Positions 1 to 11,600 are shown, counted from the stretch's first letter. The stretch is 64,000 bases of DNA from Bimuria novae-zelandiae CBS 107.79 (GCA_010015655.1 ML976761.1:1-64000); one strand, 5' to 3'. Made by a program: numbers and translations. The notes: a model not told the origin generated them from the sequence alone.

Positions 1-2140
1 ATGATAGAACGCCTTGCCCTAAACTTGCCTCTCTGTTCTAATTTTTGTATAGATTCCTTATACAAATCCTGGAAGCGCTCGGCCAGCGCTGGGTTAATAA
101 CTCTGTACTCCCAACGCGTTAGTTCATCTGACAAAGTTTTGATTACTAGGCCGTCGAATACAGTTATATGAGACCTGCTGCGCGTGGCAAGTAGGCCCTC
201 ACGGTGACGCCTACTGGACCTTTTGCCCTAATTACGTACGTTTGATAGTATTCTCTTCCAGGTATTAAATTGTTTAACAAGCGCCTTTTGGTGGCGCGCC
301 GCGACGGCAGCTTCTTGTTTGGCGGCTTCGTTGATAACCCTCTCTGCAGCCATCTTCCGGCAATCTCCAGCATAAACAGGACCTCCGCCGACGTCAACTA
401 TACGTTGATTACGCCTACGACGCTCAGCGCGGGCGTGCTCAGCAGCCTTTGTTTGGTGGAGAGCCTGCTCCAGCCTTGCTGCATTGCGGGCCATTGCCGA
501 ACTGCCTTTGAGCGTCGAAATCACGTCCTCCGCTTGCTCGCGCGGCAGCCACTTTTTTAGTGTATACGCAATAGCTTTCTCTTGCAAATTAAGTGTACGT
601 ATCGTTTTCGGCGTACTCCAGCCTATATCGCCAGGCAATCGGCGGGGTTGCGGCGTTTGAAAGGGCTGAGAGAGCTCCGTAAACAAAGGCGTACCCATGG
701 CGCCTAGCAGCTGGTGGAGTAGTCGACTATGCGTAGGAGGAGAGAGGCACTGGAGTACTGCAGGGACGTCGTCGCCGTCCTCCTCATCAGACGACTGCCA
801 AGTAGGAGTCGAGGGCTCCTGCACGCAGTCGACAGCTGTTGCCTCCTCAGCAGCGCGGGCAGCCTCCTGAGCTCTTAGAGGCGTGATTACCTGCTCAGGG
901 CAGAAGGGTGAGAGGCCTGTTTTGCGCCAGCCACTCTTTATTGTACGAGGCGTAAACGTCTGCCCTCTGATTTGTGAGAGAGTTGCTAAGAAATCTGAGC
1001 GTCGGATTTCAGTGGCTCCTGTACGAGAGGCCCAGTCAAGCGTCCGAGCATGATACCACTTGAGAGGCTGAAAACAGCCCACATCAAGTGGCTGGAGGAG
1101 ATGAGTAGTGTGCGGAGGGAGGGCAAAAAGCTGTATATGATTACTCTCCGCGTACATTGCAAAGTTTGACGTAAGGTGAGATCCATGGCCATCGACAAGG
1201 AGTAATCTCCACGCGCCCTGAGCGCTCTCTGCAGTCATCTTGTCAAAGTGCTTTATCCAGTCCATGGCTGTAAAGTCGTTGGCGTAGCCACTGTCGGTGA
1301 TATTTATAAGGTAATCATCAGGTAAATCGACCGCCCATTGCTCCAGGATTGACTTCGCCTTGATGATGAGCATAGGCGCGATGACTCGGCCATCTGCGGA
1401 GCAGCACTCCGCCATAGAAATAAGCTCTCTATTCGTTGCGGTAGGTATAAGGACTTGACGCCCGCGTCTTGTATACACATAACAGTCCTTTGCAACACCT
1501 ATACGGATTCCTGTTTCATCCATATTGTACTTGTTTGCGTCGGAAATGGCGAGGCGTTGCTCGTATGCTTGCAACTTATCAAACCACGCCTGAAGGCCGT
1601 CTGGAGACTGTGCTAACTTTCGAGCTAGGTCAATTGGCTTTGCTTTTGTCTTATAGTATTTTGTATGGGAGCTGAGCCAGCGTGATGCCCAATTAACACC
1701 AACACGCGGCGGGTCATTATCTCCTTCATGAACTTCGGCCAATAGCGCGTCAGCATGCTGCCGGACAAGCTCCTTTGTGATACCAAATCCAACATCATCA
1801 ATAGCGTCGCAGAAACGTTCAAGCGCGGATTCTTGTTCATCTGATAGTCTTTTATTGGCGGCAGGGCGAGTTGACTTGTTGTTAAGGCCGCGAAGGGCGC
1901 GCGTGACGCGCTGGCGGAGGTGGCTTATGTTGCGATCTCGACAGTATGTGGTGACATTGGGCCGCGCAACTCTACGCAGCTCCACAAGTGCGTTTTCGAC
2001 GATCTTGGAGTCTTGAATGTACTGTGGGACCTCTTTCGTGACTTTAGGCATTTTATTTCATGTAAATTGGGCGTGTTTTGATGGCGCTGCGTGGATAGGC
2101 GGTTATTTGGATCATTGAGCGTGTGCGATCATTGAGCTAG
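1..2140 (-). mobile_element. Pogo/Fot1-like DNA transposon, left end outside the window
   Basis: The element holds one long transposase frame on the minus strand and is barely mutated, unlike the transposons further right. The inferred right end is near 2140: an 11-bp motif (gatcattgagc) occurs twice, at 2110-2120 and 2127-2137, and is followed by a TA at 2141-2142. The complete pogo-like elements in this window (A to E) likewise end in a doubled motif next to a TA. The left inverted repeat lies outside the window, so the exact ends cannot be confirmed here. The lack of RIP-type damage suggests recent arrival (inference). Confidence 0.7.
228..2051 (-). CDS. Pogo/Fot1-like transposase (DDE_1 family), 607 aa
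   Basis: DNA transposase of the Tc1/mariner superfamily, pogo branch, which cuts and pastes the element at TA dinucleotides. An N-terminal helix-turn-helix/CENP-B-like DNA-binding region (about residues 1-150) is followed by a DDE catalytic core. Visible landmarks are YNMDETG (first Asp), LLLVDGHGSH (second Asp) and the pogo signature PPHTTHLLQPLDVG. The C-terminal part is basic and probably coiled-coil. The frame is intact from ATG to TAG. After the TAG the same frame stays open for another 75 codons to the window edge, so the stop may be premature and the family protein longer (see findings). It is not a host gene. Confidence 0.9.
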   Translation of the reverse strand: MPKVTKEVPQYIQDSKIVENALVELRRVARPNVTTYCRDRNISHLRQRVTRALRGLNNKSTRPAANKRLSDEQESALERFCDAIDDVGFGITKELVRQHADALLAEVHEGDNDPPRVGVNWASRWLSSHTKYYKTKAKPIDLARKLAQSPDGLQAWFDKLQAYEQRLAISDANKYNMDETGIRIGVAKDCYVYTRRGRQVLIPTATNRELISMAECCSADGRVIAPMLIIKAKSILEQWAVDLPDDYLINITDSGYANDFTAMDWIKHFDKMTAESAQGAWRLLLVDGHGSHLTSNFAMYAESNHIQLFALPPHTTHLLQPLDVGCFQPLKWYHARTLDWASRTGATEIRRSDFLATLSQIRGQTFTPRTIKSGWRKTGLSPFCPEQVITPLRAQEAARAAEEATAVDCVQEPSTPTWQSSDEEDGDDVPAVLQCLSPPTHSRLLHQLLGAMGTPLFTELSQPFQTPQPRRLPGDIGWSTPKTIRTLNLQEKAIAYTLKKWLPREQAEDVISTLKGSSAMARNAARLEQALHQTKAAEHARAERRRRNQRIVDVGGGPVYAGDCRKMAAERVINEAAKQEAAVAARHQKALVKQFNTWKRILSNVRN

Positions 2141-2610
2141 TAGGGCCGTGCGGAGCACGGCCTTTTTCGGAGAAAAACTGAGAATCAGCCATTGGGGCCG
2201 AGTACATGTTCAGATCCTAACAGGGACCTACACGCCTTAGTGCGTGCGCGACAATATTATATAAGAAATACTATAATTTTCTATAATATAAGTATATAAA
2301 GGGGTTTTTATTTATTTTAGTGTATTAATTGCTGTAAGCGTATTACTTAATCTTAGTATAGTATTAAGTTATTACGCGTTGAAATATGGTGCAAATGTTG
2401 CGCGGCGGGCGTTCGGGCGTTCGGTGCACGGACACGGTATGTATTCGCACATTTGATTTCGACTGCTAAGCTACTTCTGACCCACCACCTAATACGAGAG
2501 ATGCACGAACCCAGCAACCTCTACCAAAGTCAATGTACCCTCGGCCAATCCTTGTCTGCACCATGAGCCCGCCATTCCAAGTAATCCGTCGCTGTCTCGT
2601 CAGTAACCCT
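2141..2610. other. Transposon flank with an AT-rich relic
   Basis: No gene seen. At 2144-2162 there is a perfect hairpin with 8-bp arms and a GGA loop, followed by a run of T. About 2250-2390 is strongly AT- and TpA-rich and looks like an old RIP-mutated repeat fragment. The rest has ordinary composition and leads into the 3' end of the next gene. Confidence 0.5.
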
Positions 2611-4335
2611 CTACACCTCGGCCACCTGTAGCGACACGCCTTCATCTCCACCAACCATAGCAGCTTCAACCGCTGAATCTGTCCGATCGTTCTGCATAGC
2701 ACCCTCGTCGGCAATACCCTCGTCAAGTGCTGCATCTTCTTCCCCAGCCGTCGTATCCCAAATGCTTGAACTAGCAGTCAGATACTCCCTCACCTTGTCG
2801 TCCTGCTGCTTCTTCTGCGCTTTTTCCGCCTCCGCCGCCGCCTGCCTTGCGATATCGGCAATCTTCTTCATCATTTCGCCACCAACATTTCCATTGCTTG
2901 ATTCTGCAAAATTCTGTGAACGCATAGTGGCCGAAGTGTTACGCTGACGTGTATCTTTGTCGAATTCATCCTCCGCTAATACCCAGCTCTCCAAACGCTT
3001 GTCTGCCATGATACCCAGCATCGCAATATCTTCTCTCAGTCCCTTGCGATCCGCTGACCTCGGATACGTCATCAACAATCCAGCAAGAAGCTGGATATGC
3101 TCGACCAATTCCGTAAGCTTCAAATTGCGATCGTAGATATTGTCCTCGGAGACGCCCGTGCTAGGTGTACTTACCATCACTTCATCCGATGGCTGAGATG
3201 GAGTTGTCGGACGGTCCACGCGCGCCGAGACTCTTGGTTTCTTTTTAACCTGTTCATTGGCATCTTCGTATTCGGAGCACGACGTCTCATCCGGATCGTC
3301 CGAAAGCCGACGCTTGCGTGCTCGCGGACGCGACTGGTCGAGGACGAACTGTACTGCTCGCTGTCGAAGTTGCTCTTCGTTCAGCACAGGGTATACGGGG
3401 TAGCCGTGTACAGGTGTGTGATACGCTCGAACATAAGTCCTGTAGTCATGAGACTGGCTCTGACCTTGCTTCTGTAGAGGTGTTGCATACGGTTGCCTAG
3501 CCACGAGACCATTCACATGCCCGTACCCATGCATTTCAGCTGATTGTAAGGCCATCTCAGTTAGAGGTATCGTTGACGATCCACTTTCTGCCGCAATCTC
3601 TGCCCTGAGCATGGCACAGCTATCTGAAAATCCCGGTGGTGTAGGCGCATCTTTCCTGTTCATGTAACTCCTGTATATATCGTGACTCCGGTGACCAGAC
3701 ACTTTCCCAGAGAGAATTTCAGCACCGTTGGGAGTAAGGAGAATTTTCGGTCTCGAAGGCCTGTACTGCAAGGGGGCGGGAGCGTAGTAGGCGGATCGAT
3801 TGACGAATTGATGCGGTGGAGGTAGTGACGGCAGTTTTTCCACGTCGATGGGGTCGTCGAATTTCCCCGTATCAGTCTCGAGGTGGGTACTCTTGCGAGT
3901 CGGGTCATATATCGTTTTGGCAACACTGCGATCAAGGACTCTTTCGGCGTGCCCCATGGGTAGATCTTCGGCTGTTGGTTGCGGCTGGAGCAGAGCAGGA
4001 GAATTTGCAGCCTTCGGCTGTAGAGCCCTGTGACCATTGGACTTCTTCCTTGGTTCCCTGGTGGCGACTGGAGCGCTATCATGCTCCTTCGTCCCCTTGG
4101 TAGTGCGATTACCTTTGCGAGCAGTGAAGGTGTTTGATGTTGACTCTTGAGACCTTTTCGGCAGTTTGAGCTTGAGTTTGGCAGGTGGTAGCTTCTCTTG
4201 CGGTGCAGTATTTTCGATCCGCTCCCCAAATGTTGACGCTGTCGCGGTGTCGATTCGCGGCCCACTGTGCTCCGGAGTCATAGTTTGTCTGGTGTTAGGC
4301 GTTTCATGAAGATTGAAGCTGCTCGAAGACGCCAT
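2611..4335 (-). CDS. Hypothetical fungal protein, disordered, 574 aa
   Basis: One uninterrupted frame; I do not recognise the family. The first 330 residues are rich in Ser, Pro, Thr, Lys and Gln and look disordered. Two basic clusters (RPRARKRRLSD and KKKPR) could be nuclear localisation signals. A short conserved-looking helical segment follows (about 410-470, Leu/Ile-rich, resembling a dimerisation helix), then an Ala/Glu/Lys-rich predicted coiled coil (about 500-530) and an acidic tail. The layout is compatible with a nuclear regulatory or scaffold protein, but no domain proves this. The ATG is the first in the frame. Codon use looks normal and there is no sign of RIP. Confidence 0.75.
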   Translation of the reverse strand: MASSSSFNLHETPNTRQTMTPEHSGPRIDTATASTFGERIENTAPQEKLPPAKLKLKLPKRSQESTSNTFTARKGNRTTKGTKEHDSAPVATREPRKKSNGHRALQPKAANSPALLQPQPTAEDLPMGHAERVLDRSVAKTIYDPTRKSTHLETDTGKFDDPIDVEKLPSLPPPHQFVNRSAYYAPAPLQYRPSRPKILLTPNGAEILSGKVSGHRSHDIYRSYMNRKDAPTPPGFSDSCAMLRAEIAAESGSSTIPLTEMALQSAEMHGYGHVNGLVARQPYATPLQKQGQSQSHDYRTYVRAYHTPVHGYPVYPVLNEEQLRQRAVQFVLDQSRPRARKRRLSDDPDETSCSEYEDANEQVKKKPRVSARVDRPTTPSQPSDEVMVSTPSTGVSEDNIYDRNLKLTELVEHIQLLAGLLMTYPRSADRKGLREDIAMLGIMADKRLESWVLAEDEFDKDTRQRNTSATMRSQNFAESSNGNVGGEMMKKIADIARQAAAEAEKAQKKQQDDKVREYLTASSSIWDTTAGEEDAALDEGIADEGAMQNDRTDSAVEAAMVGGDEGVSLQVAEV

Positions 4336-4969
4336 GTTTTCCTGACTCCTTCGCCTGCGGTGTCGTAAACAACTTATTTTCCCGCTCCAATGATGGTCAG
4401 TGAAGCGAGGCGCTGTGCGACAGGCTGTGTGACTCTCCGAAGTAGTACAGAGTCAGTGGCGGCATATGAAAATGGAGTCGCCGGATAGAGTAGTTCATAG
4501 ATGCGGAGAAAGGTGCAGGAAGAAAAAGAACTCCAAGAGGTAAAATTGTGCCGTTGCCTGGTGCACGTCGCAGTGTGGGAAGGAGCTACGTGAGTAGCTG
4601 CAAAGGGAAGTGGCGGTCCGGGCATCCAGATATTGACCGCTCGCGTTACATTTGTACCATCAAAATTCGTCAAATATACAAGAATTGGAAATGCAGCGAC
4701 CTGAAAGAACGAAGCCGGATTTTATAACATGGTGCTGCATCGCCAAAACGATTTTGGAGGCATGGAGGAGTCACGTTGAGGAGATTATGCACTGCTGAGC
4801 ACTTTACTGTGAGATTTGATCACACCAATTCAGGAACTTTGTACAGCCCGTACCGTGATATTCCCCAGAGAATGGTCATTTGATACCCAAGAAAGCCCGT
4901 AAACAAGCAACCTCCTCCGCATCGTCCTGTATCAAAGTCAACATCACTTCCAACACACTCATTCCCCAG
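4336..4969. other. Intergenic region
   Basis: It lies between the start of the 574-aa gene and the stop of the APH-like gene. It probably holds the promoter of the former and the 3' UTR of the latter. I see no further gene, repeat or RNA. Confidence 0.5.
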
Positions 4970-6040
4970 TCAAATACTCACCACTTCGTTCACAACCCGA
5001 TCAATCGCCCCCTCATCCCAGGCATACCCATACCAAAGCAACACACCAACATCCCGCACACACTCCACTTTCTTCTGCCTCCCTTTCAACTCCGGCACAC
5101 CGCGCTCCAACGCCTGCCAAAACACCCTTCTCAATTCTCCGCTTCTCTCACGATATCTCCATTCCGGACTCCCACCCCCAGTTTCTGTCCCCAAAGACCC
5201 CAGCAAATGCTCCACCCCATACAAACACGTCCCAAAGGGCAGCCACTCCGCCTCCGCCCAGTCTACCAGCCCCGTCACAGCCCACGACGCGGGATCGATG
5301 AGGATGTTACTCTGAATCAGGTCACCGTGATTCAGGACGACTGGGTAGCTATCGATGGCGAGCAGGCGTGCGAGTGTGTTCCTCGCTCTTTCCCTCAGCG
5401 CTTCAGAGGGAAGGTGCGCTGCGAGATTGCGCAGCTTGGAGACGATGATTCTGCCTACTTTCCCGGTGCAGTTCTGCTCTAGCCATTGCCCTTCGGTAGG
5501 TGTGTCTGCGCGAATGTGTCTGTGAAGGTAGGTCAGTATGCCGTGGGTAGAGAGGGGATGAACTGTGTACCGTTGTGAGGGCTGCGAGGTAAAAGCTGGC
5601 CAGGCCATCGCGACGAATTTGGCAAGACTCTCGACGAGTGTGACTTGCTGCTCCCACGTTGCGTCGTGCACATTGACCTTAGACAGCGGTACACCGGATA
5701 GCCGCTCCATCTCGACAGCTTTTAGGCCCCCTGGAAGTGCGCATGCCAGTTCGCGGAATCTTGGAGCTAGGTGCCCATACGTCTTGCGCGCTGCATCTGC
5801 GATGGCCAAGTCAACAGAGTGTTGTCTCGGACGAATCTGCACGATATACCGTTCCTCTTCTGCATTTCCTTTCGGAGTCGAAGCCGAGACCGTAAGAGTG
5901 AACGAACAATACCCCTGGTCTTCAAGGTCCTCCACACAATGATCCGGATACAGAAGCTGGATAGCTCTTACACAGACATCGCGGTCCTTCTCCTTCAACC
6001 CCATACGCGTCCAGAAACTTGTGGAGAGGTTCGGACTCAT
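4970..6040 (-). CDS. APH-fold protein (aminoglycoside phosphotransferase/choline-kinase-like), 356 aa
   Basis: Member of the large fungal APH phosphotransferase family (protein-kinase-like fold); the natural substrate is unknown. The catalytic loop is visible as NHGDLIQSNIL (His238, Asp240, Asn245, matching the HxDxxxxN Brenner motif). It is followed by a metal-binding segment, TGLVDWAEAEWLPFG (Asp260). The N-terminal lobe is poorly conserved, as is usual in the family; RYIVQIRP may supply the ATP-binding Lys/Arg strand. It is a single exon, and the length (about 350 aa) fits. Despite the family name, nothing here suggests antibiotic resistance: fungal members are mostly uncharacterised. The ATG at 6040 is the first in frame. 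Confidence 0.85.
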   Translation of the reverse strand: MSPNLSTSFWTRMGLKEKDRDVCVRAIQLLYPDHCVEDLEDQGYCSFTLTVSASTPKGNAEEERYIVQIRPRQHSVDLAIADAARKTYGHLAPRFRELACALPGGLKAVEMERLSGVPLSKVNVHDATWEQQVTLVESLAKFVAMAWPAFTSQPSQRYTVHPLSTHGILTYLHRHIRADTPTEGQWLEQNCTGKVGRIIVSKLRNLAAHLPSEALRERARNTLARLLAIDSYPVVLNHGDLIQSNILIDPASWAVTGLVDWAEAEWLPFGTCLYGVEHLLGSLGTETGGGSPEWRYRERSGELRRVFWQALERGVPELKGRQKKVECVRDVGVLLWYGYAWDEGAIDRVVNEVVSI

Positions 6041-6664
6041 CGTCCAAAGTCAGGTCATTACATCAGCCTCCTGAACGGTCAGAACGGCGCGTACTTAGGC
6101 CAAAAACAAAACAGTGGAGCAGAGCCTTTCTTTTATTGTCTTCAATGACCTGAACAGGATCTAGATGTCGATGGGTTGCGCGCAACAGTCTCGTATACCC
6201 TTCCATCCCGATAAGCCATGTTCGCGGTCATGCATCCCCCACCTGTCAGCGCAGATGCGCGCACGCAGTGCGGAGTGGAGGGATTAAGATGAACGGGAGG
6301 GACAGTCTGTCTCTCTATTCGTCACCGTACACCACGTGGGAGACGCCAGGGCGGTGCAAGTGTGGGGTAGCCCACGTACGCTTCGATCACACATAGAAAA
6401 GGAGATTGAATAGCATTGTATTACGAACAGCATCAATGAATGGCTATAATCTACCATTTTTGCAGATCTAACGTGACGATTCGCAAATGGTATGCAAAAA
6501 TATACTTTTCACCAGCCGTCGTTCGAAAAAATTGACGCTTGCTGAGCACAATGCAAGAAAAAGCAAGTAAGGCGAAAGACAGGCTTTGAATCGAATTGAG
6601 TACCTGGTGACAGTACACTTTCCAGAGAAGCAAAAAATATTTTGACCCGGTTAATATGCCCGCT
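6041..6664. other. Intergenic region
   Basis: Contains the upstream region of the APH-like gene and the 3' flank of the cation transporter gene. No convincing coding frame, repeat or RNA gene was found. Confidence 0.5.
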
Positions 6665-8148
6665 CTACAGCTCCTTCTTTAAGAAGTGCTCCGGCGCATG
6701 GTCTGTCTCATAGTCCACGTGCACATAAGCACGCTCCACATCGGGGAGACTCTCTAGCTTTATCTGCAGCGCCTCGGCCACATCGTGTGTGCTCTGTAGA
6801 GTCTCTTGCGGGTCCATAACGATGTCGACTTCGACGATAAGACGGGGGCCAGAATGGTACGCGCGCACCGTATCTATCTGCTTGATGAACGGAGAGTGTG
6901 TCATCGCTGTTGTAGTGTTAGAGGAAACCGAGTTCAGTGTCAGGAGGATGGCTTACAGATGTAGGTAATAAGCTGCAGAGTGGGCGTATCCGCCGTCACT
7001 CCAATGAGCAGCTGGAACTCAGAGTAGGCCGTCCGTAACCAGAGGAAGATGATCAGCAGAGACAGCGCCATAGCGCCAGCTGGGTCGAGCCACCATATGA
7101 GCTTCGAGCCGCCAACGCTGGTAAGCACACCGAAGCCATTGATGAACAGGTCGTTTCGGTGGTCTTCCCAGAGAATGCGCACTTGGCTGTACTTGTTCCG
7201 TATCGCCCAGCAATACAGGAAGAGGGAGAACTTGGTCCCAAACGCGATAGCCACGGCAATAACGGAGGGCAGGTAGAAGTCGTTGACGTCGCCACTCTTA
7301 TGTGTTGCAACCTCGCGGATGGACTCGACGATGATGACAACCGACACTGTGATCATCATGAAGCAGAAGAAGATGTTCCCGGCATTCTCGATGCGCGCCT
7401 TCCCGCTGGGAAATTTTCGCGGGTCGACGCGTTTTACCGCGCGGGCCGACATGATCAGTGTCAGGTTGGACAGCGGATCGAACAGCGAGTCCGCCATGGT
7501 CGTAAAGAGCGACAACGATTTGGACGACGCGGCGGCGTAAAGCTGTAGCACTGCCAGGATGATGTTCGCAACAAAGCTTCCCACGACAGCGATCCTGTAC
7601 TTGAGATGATTTGCGCCTTCTTCTTCTTTTGCGTCCCGCACGTGGTCGTCCACAGGCTTGAGTAGCCGCTCAATGTTCTCGTTCTGCTTCTCGTAGAACT
7701 TCTCCAGCTTGCGCGCGCGGGTAGCCTTCCCGTTGAGCGTGATGGGCCCGAAGCCATCACGCTTCCGTGACGTGTTTGCTCGTATTTGGGCGAGCTCTTC
7801 CTGGGGCTTCAGCGCGTCGGCGAGGCGGTACGGGTCGTTCTGTTCGTTGTACTGCGGGAGCGATTGCCGCTCCACATCTTGAGGGCCTTGTACATGGCGC
7901 GCATGTGTGTCGTCCACGCCGTCGAGGGGTTGTGAGGTCTCGACAGCGGTGCTAACACCGTCATATTTGTCAACGGTGGTGTCTTTAGTGGATAGCGGCG
8001 GAAGCGGAGGCGGGTGCGGGCTGGAGCCGCGCGAAGACTGTGGCGGGTGCGCATGAAACGGGGATGGTTTGAGCGAAATGGCCCTGTGTAGATCCGGTTC
8101 GCTGGACATCGGTACAAGTGACCCAAGTGGTGCTGGGTGAGGACACAC
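6665..8148 (-). CDS. Cation diffusion facilitator, manganese-type, 477 aa, one intron
   Basis: Membrane metal/proton antiporter moving divalent cations out of the cytosol. Two exons: 6957-8148 and 6665-6906. The 50-nt intron 6907-6956 has a GTAAGC donor and CAG acceptor; splicing joins LITYI to SMTHSPF in frame, giving 477 aa. The N-terminal 180 residues are disordered and Pro/Ser-rich. About six membrane segments follow (residues 185-385), then a cytosolic ferredoxin-like domain (VEVDIVMDP...) in exon 2. The two metal sites read DSLFD (220-224) and DHRND (329-333), both DxxxD. That is the signature of Mn-CDF transporters, whereas Zn-CDFs have HxxxD. An internal ATG at 8109 is an alternative start. 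The membrane it sits in cannot be told from the sequence. Confidence 0.9.
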
Positions 8149-8686
8149 TCGAGCACGTATTATTTATGTAGTAGACGGAAAGCGGTCAAGCACTTGGCTG
8201 CCCAGGTGTGATGTGGACCAAGTGAGTTGAACTGCCTTTGATGAGCTGCAGGTGCGGCCGCTATCGACAAGTCTCCGCCTGCCAAGTGACATCAAGAAAC
8301 CAAATCCCACATAACCTGTTCGGGCTATGCTGTAGTAATTATGATGTCCAATCAAATCAAATGCCGACAGCGCGAAGCGCTCCTCCCGATGGGTTTCACG
8401 GAGGCCTAGTGCAACTTTCATGTCTGGTGGTTATGTAGTAACATTGAGCCCTCATTAAAAATGCATCTTCAATGTGTGCACTGGGCAAATGATGTTGGCA
8501 TGCTTGAGCCTGGCCAAGAAAAAGTTTGGTATCATCAATATCTACGTACAATCGCCATGCCCTCCAAGAATCTCTCCACGCCGAAGCGACCTGCTTTTGA
8601 ACAGGGTGCACAAATGCGAGGCTTTTCCCACCAACCCAAAAACGCCGGAGAGCAAAGTGATGGGGGATCATTGCGGTAGACTTACC
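8149..8686. other. Intergenic region
   Basis: It lies upstream of the cation transporter and downstream of RSE1, both on the minus strand. Short frames here have no family features. It probably holds the transporter promoter and the RSE1 3' UTR. Confidence 0.5.
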
Positions 8687-11600
8687 TCAAAAAGCATACA
8701 AGCCACGCATGTTCCAAATGGCCTCATCGACCATCTCACTTGTCCAATTGCCCTGCAGTTGACCGACGATGCCCTCCCGCTTATCCCGGTTCAAAACGAG
8801 GAACCGCTCAACCAAGTCACCGTCAATCACACTCTTGACGGGAACGTAATAACTTCTATACGCAAGATGGTCCCTCCCGCTCAATGGCTTATCGTCATTC
8901 CTAAGTTGTGACTCCAGTTGTTGGAACATCTTATGTTGACGGCGTGACTGGAAGGGAATAAGTGCGCCCAGGGTTCCTTGTATGCCCGACCAAAAGATGA
9001 CCCGCTCTCCACCGGATATGAGGTTGGTCCGTTGGAGAGACGTGGGAATATCATTTGTGAAGTAGTGAGCGACGGAGTCGAGACGGTTCGGTGCACCAGC
9101 GAGATAGGCCTTGTCCTGCGTGAGATTCAACCCGTCGGGTGATTCATCTGAAGCTTCTGACACCTTGGTCGGACATCGCACAATCCAAATGTTGCCGAAT
9201 TTATCGCCGCCGACCGTCGTCTCGTAGTCCAGCATCTCTGTGCAGGTAGTATGTCGAGCTATCGTGTCGTCGGCGAAAGGGATCAGCCGATTCGGATGGA
9301 CCTGATCTTTGTGGACGACGTAAGTGACCGACTGCGCCTGATCGGAGACGATGATTCGGCTTCCTTGAGTCTTTAGGCCGACAATGCGAGTGGAGACGGC
9401 ATTGGTCTGCATAGCTTTCCGAAGCAATGATCGCATACCGCAGTCGTACAGAGCCAAGTCTGCTCCAATGCCGGCGATGAGTTTGCCTTTGAACGGAAGT
9501 AGAGCAAGAGGAGGCTCTGATACTTCCGTCTCATGCATGAACTCGAGTTGTCTTCCATCTAGAGAGACTCTGTAGAGTTGAATGGACGCGGCTGTGTACT
9601 GATACGGCGTGAATTGCAAATCCTTGGCAACACCAACACACAGGTACATGTCGTTCTCCCCTCGGCTCTCGAAATAAGCGAGGGCGATGCTGACTGCTGA
9701 CTTGTTGTCCTTCAATTCCAGCGTTTGAATAACCTTCTTCTCAGTTATAGGGTCAACTATTTGAATGCAGGATGCCCATTGCCCTTGTGCTTTCGGATAG
9801 CCAAATGTTCTCGGGTCCAATTCATCGCCATGAGCGAGACCGTTGGTGTGGCCATTCGTCATGGTCTCATCTCCGTCTGTGTCCCTATTTTCTTCAGGAG
9901 GAGCTTCCTTCTCGGGCTCGGCTTGGTCGATCAGAGTCTGGCGGATATCGGCACCGATGGTGTTGTGCTCGCTTTCAATGACATAGAAGACACCTTGATC
10001 GGAATAGGACACGAATTTTCGGGGGGTATATTTCAGTGGTATGGGCTCGTAGGTGGTGTTATCAAGCAGGTCGTTGAATGTGAAGATACTATTCTCGCGT
10101 CAGAGTGGCAAAAAAGTATACGTTTTCATAGTGGTGAGCAATGAATGCCGTTGTCAGTAGGAACAATTGGAAAAATGCGTATAACCCTCATTGAGTTCAG
10201 GGTAATAGTCGTCATCATACAGCAAAATGTGAAAGGGATGAAGTGTACGCACCGTAGCTCGTTGGCGTTGACGCATATAATGCCTTTGAATGCCGAACCA
10301 TCAAAATTCCAGGCCGACTTGAAAGGTATGTAATTGAGAGGTGTCAGCTGGAGCGCAGCCGTTCGCGGGTGGGTGTATGCCAACCACGGCCGTGAGGTCA
10401 TCGCCACGACTGCAGGTTCGCCAGCCGCCGTAACACGCGCAAATGTGATGGCATCTGGACCGAGGAAACGTCTCCGTGTATCACCAATCTCACCGGTCAT
10501 TTCGTCCAAGACGGAACGAATGTACACACCGCTGCGCAAGCCAATGTGCAAGAACTGACTGTAACCACGTGGTGACTTGTCGCGCATGTAGTTGATGGTC
10601 AGATCGCTTGGTGGCGAAGAGAGACCTTGCACAGAGATGCTCCTGAGGATGTTGCCTTCCACATCAGGGGCAAGGTTGTATATACGCACAGTCTGATCGC
10701 TGCAACCCACAGCCATAAAGTTCGCGCGGACACTGCCTTCAGGGACTTCGGGTATGGCTATGCTGTTGATGGTAGAATCCAAAGTGATATCGTCGTCTTC
10801 AGCCATGGCCAGAGAACCGTCAGAGTCGCACTCAAAGTAAAGAATTTGACCCGAGCTGAGTGCAATTGCTACCTGTCGGTTGTTCGCAGCGCATGCGACA
10901 ATGGTCCGGTGCGGAGGCGCGTCCCAGTTCATAGTTTTGGGATCGTTACCCTGAGCGCTCTCTGGAGGGAACTCAAGGCCGCGGATGTGACGAATTCCCC
11001 TCGGATGAATCTGGATAATACAGTCCTCGCCAAACTGTTGAACACCAAGTGTGCTCGATTCTTCAAAGAAACCGTGAGCCTGAGCTTGCTCCACATCCTC
11101 TCCGATCTTTAGGATGAAAGTCGAAGTATTCATAGATAGGACGATGATCTGGTCTTCCGTATCCTCCACATTCATCTTGGTTGTCCAGACGCCAATGGCA
11201 TTTGCAGGCAGCGGTGATTCTATGAGATCAAGAACCTCCAAAGCATTCCGAGTTGTACCAAACGTGCTCCTTCCGCCTGTTCCGTTGATCGTGTAGATCT
11301 GAGGAGCATCTTCAAGCGCAGGGTTCGCCACTTCCATGCCCATGATCGGGTTCAGGCTCGGCAAAGTCTCCACAGCAGTCAAGTTGGAAAGATCTCGCGG
11401 CTTGAAGAAAGGAGGGGCGTACGCGGCCAACGGGTCGACAGGGAATTGTGTGCTTTCAAAGACCGGATCGTCGGTTTCCTCACCAAGCGATTCTAGCTCA
11501 TAAACCGTGCGATCACCGGACTCACACGCAAGGTAGACGAAACCCGCTCGCAAGATGCAAATACTGTTAGCGATTGGTAGCGTATCAAAATACTTGATCT

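Noticed and set aside
2144..2170. Perfect hairpin followed by T-run, like a bacterial terminator
   Set aside because: The DNA is fungal; rho-independent terminators do not apply. It may be a repeat relic.
4880..5482. 200-codon plus-strand open frame
   Set aside because: Mostly antisense to the APH-like gene, with no domain features.
4970..6040. Antibiotic-resistance (aminoglycoside kinase) call
   Set aside because: Only the fold and catalytic loop are shared; fungal APH-like proteins have diverse, mostly unknown substrates.
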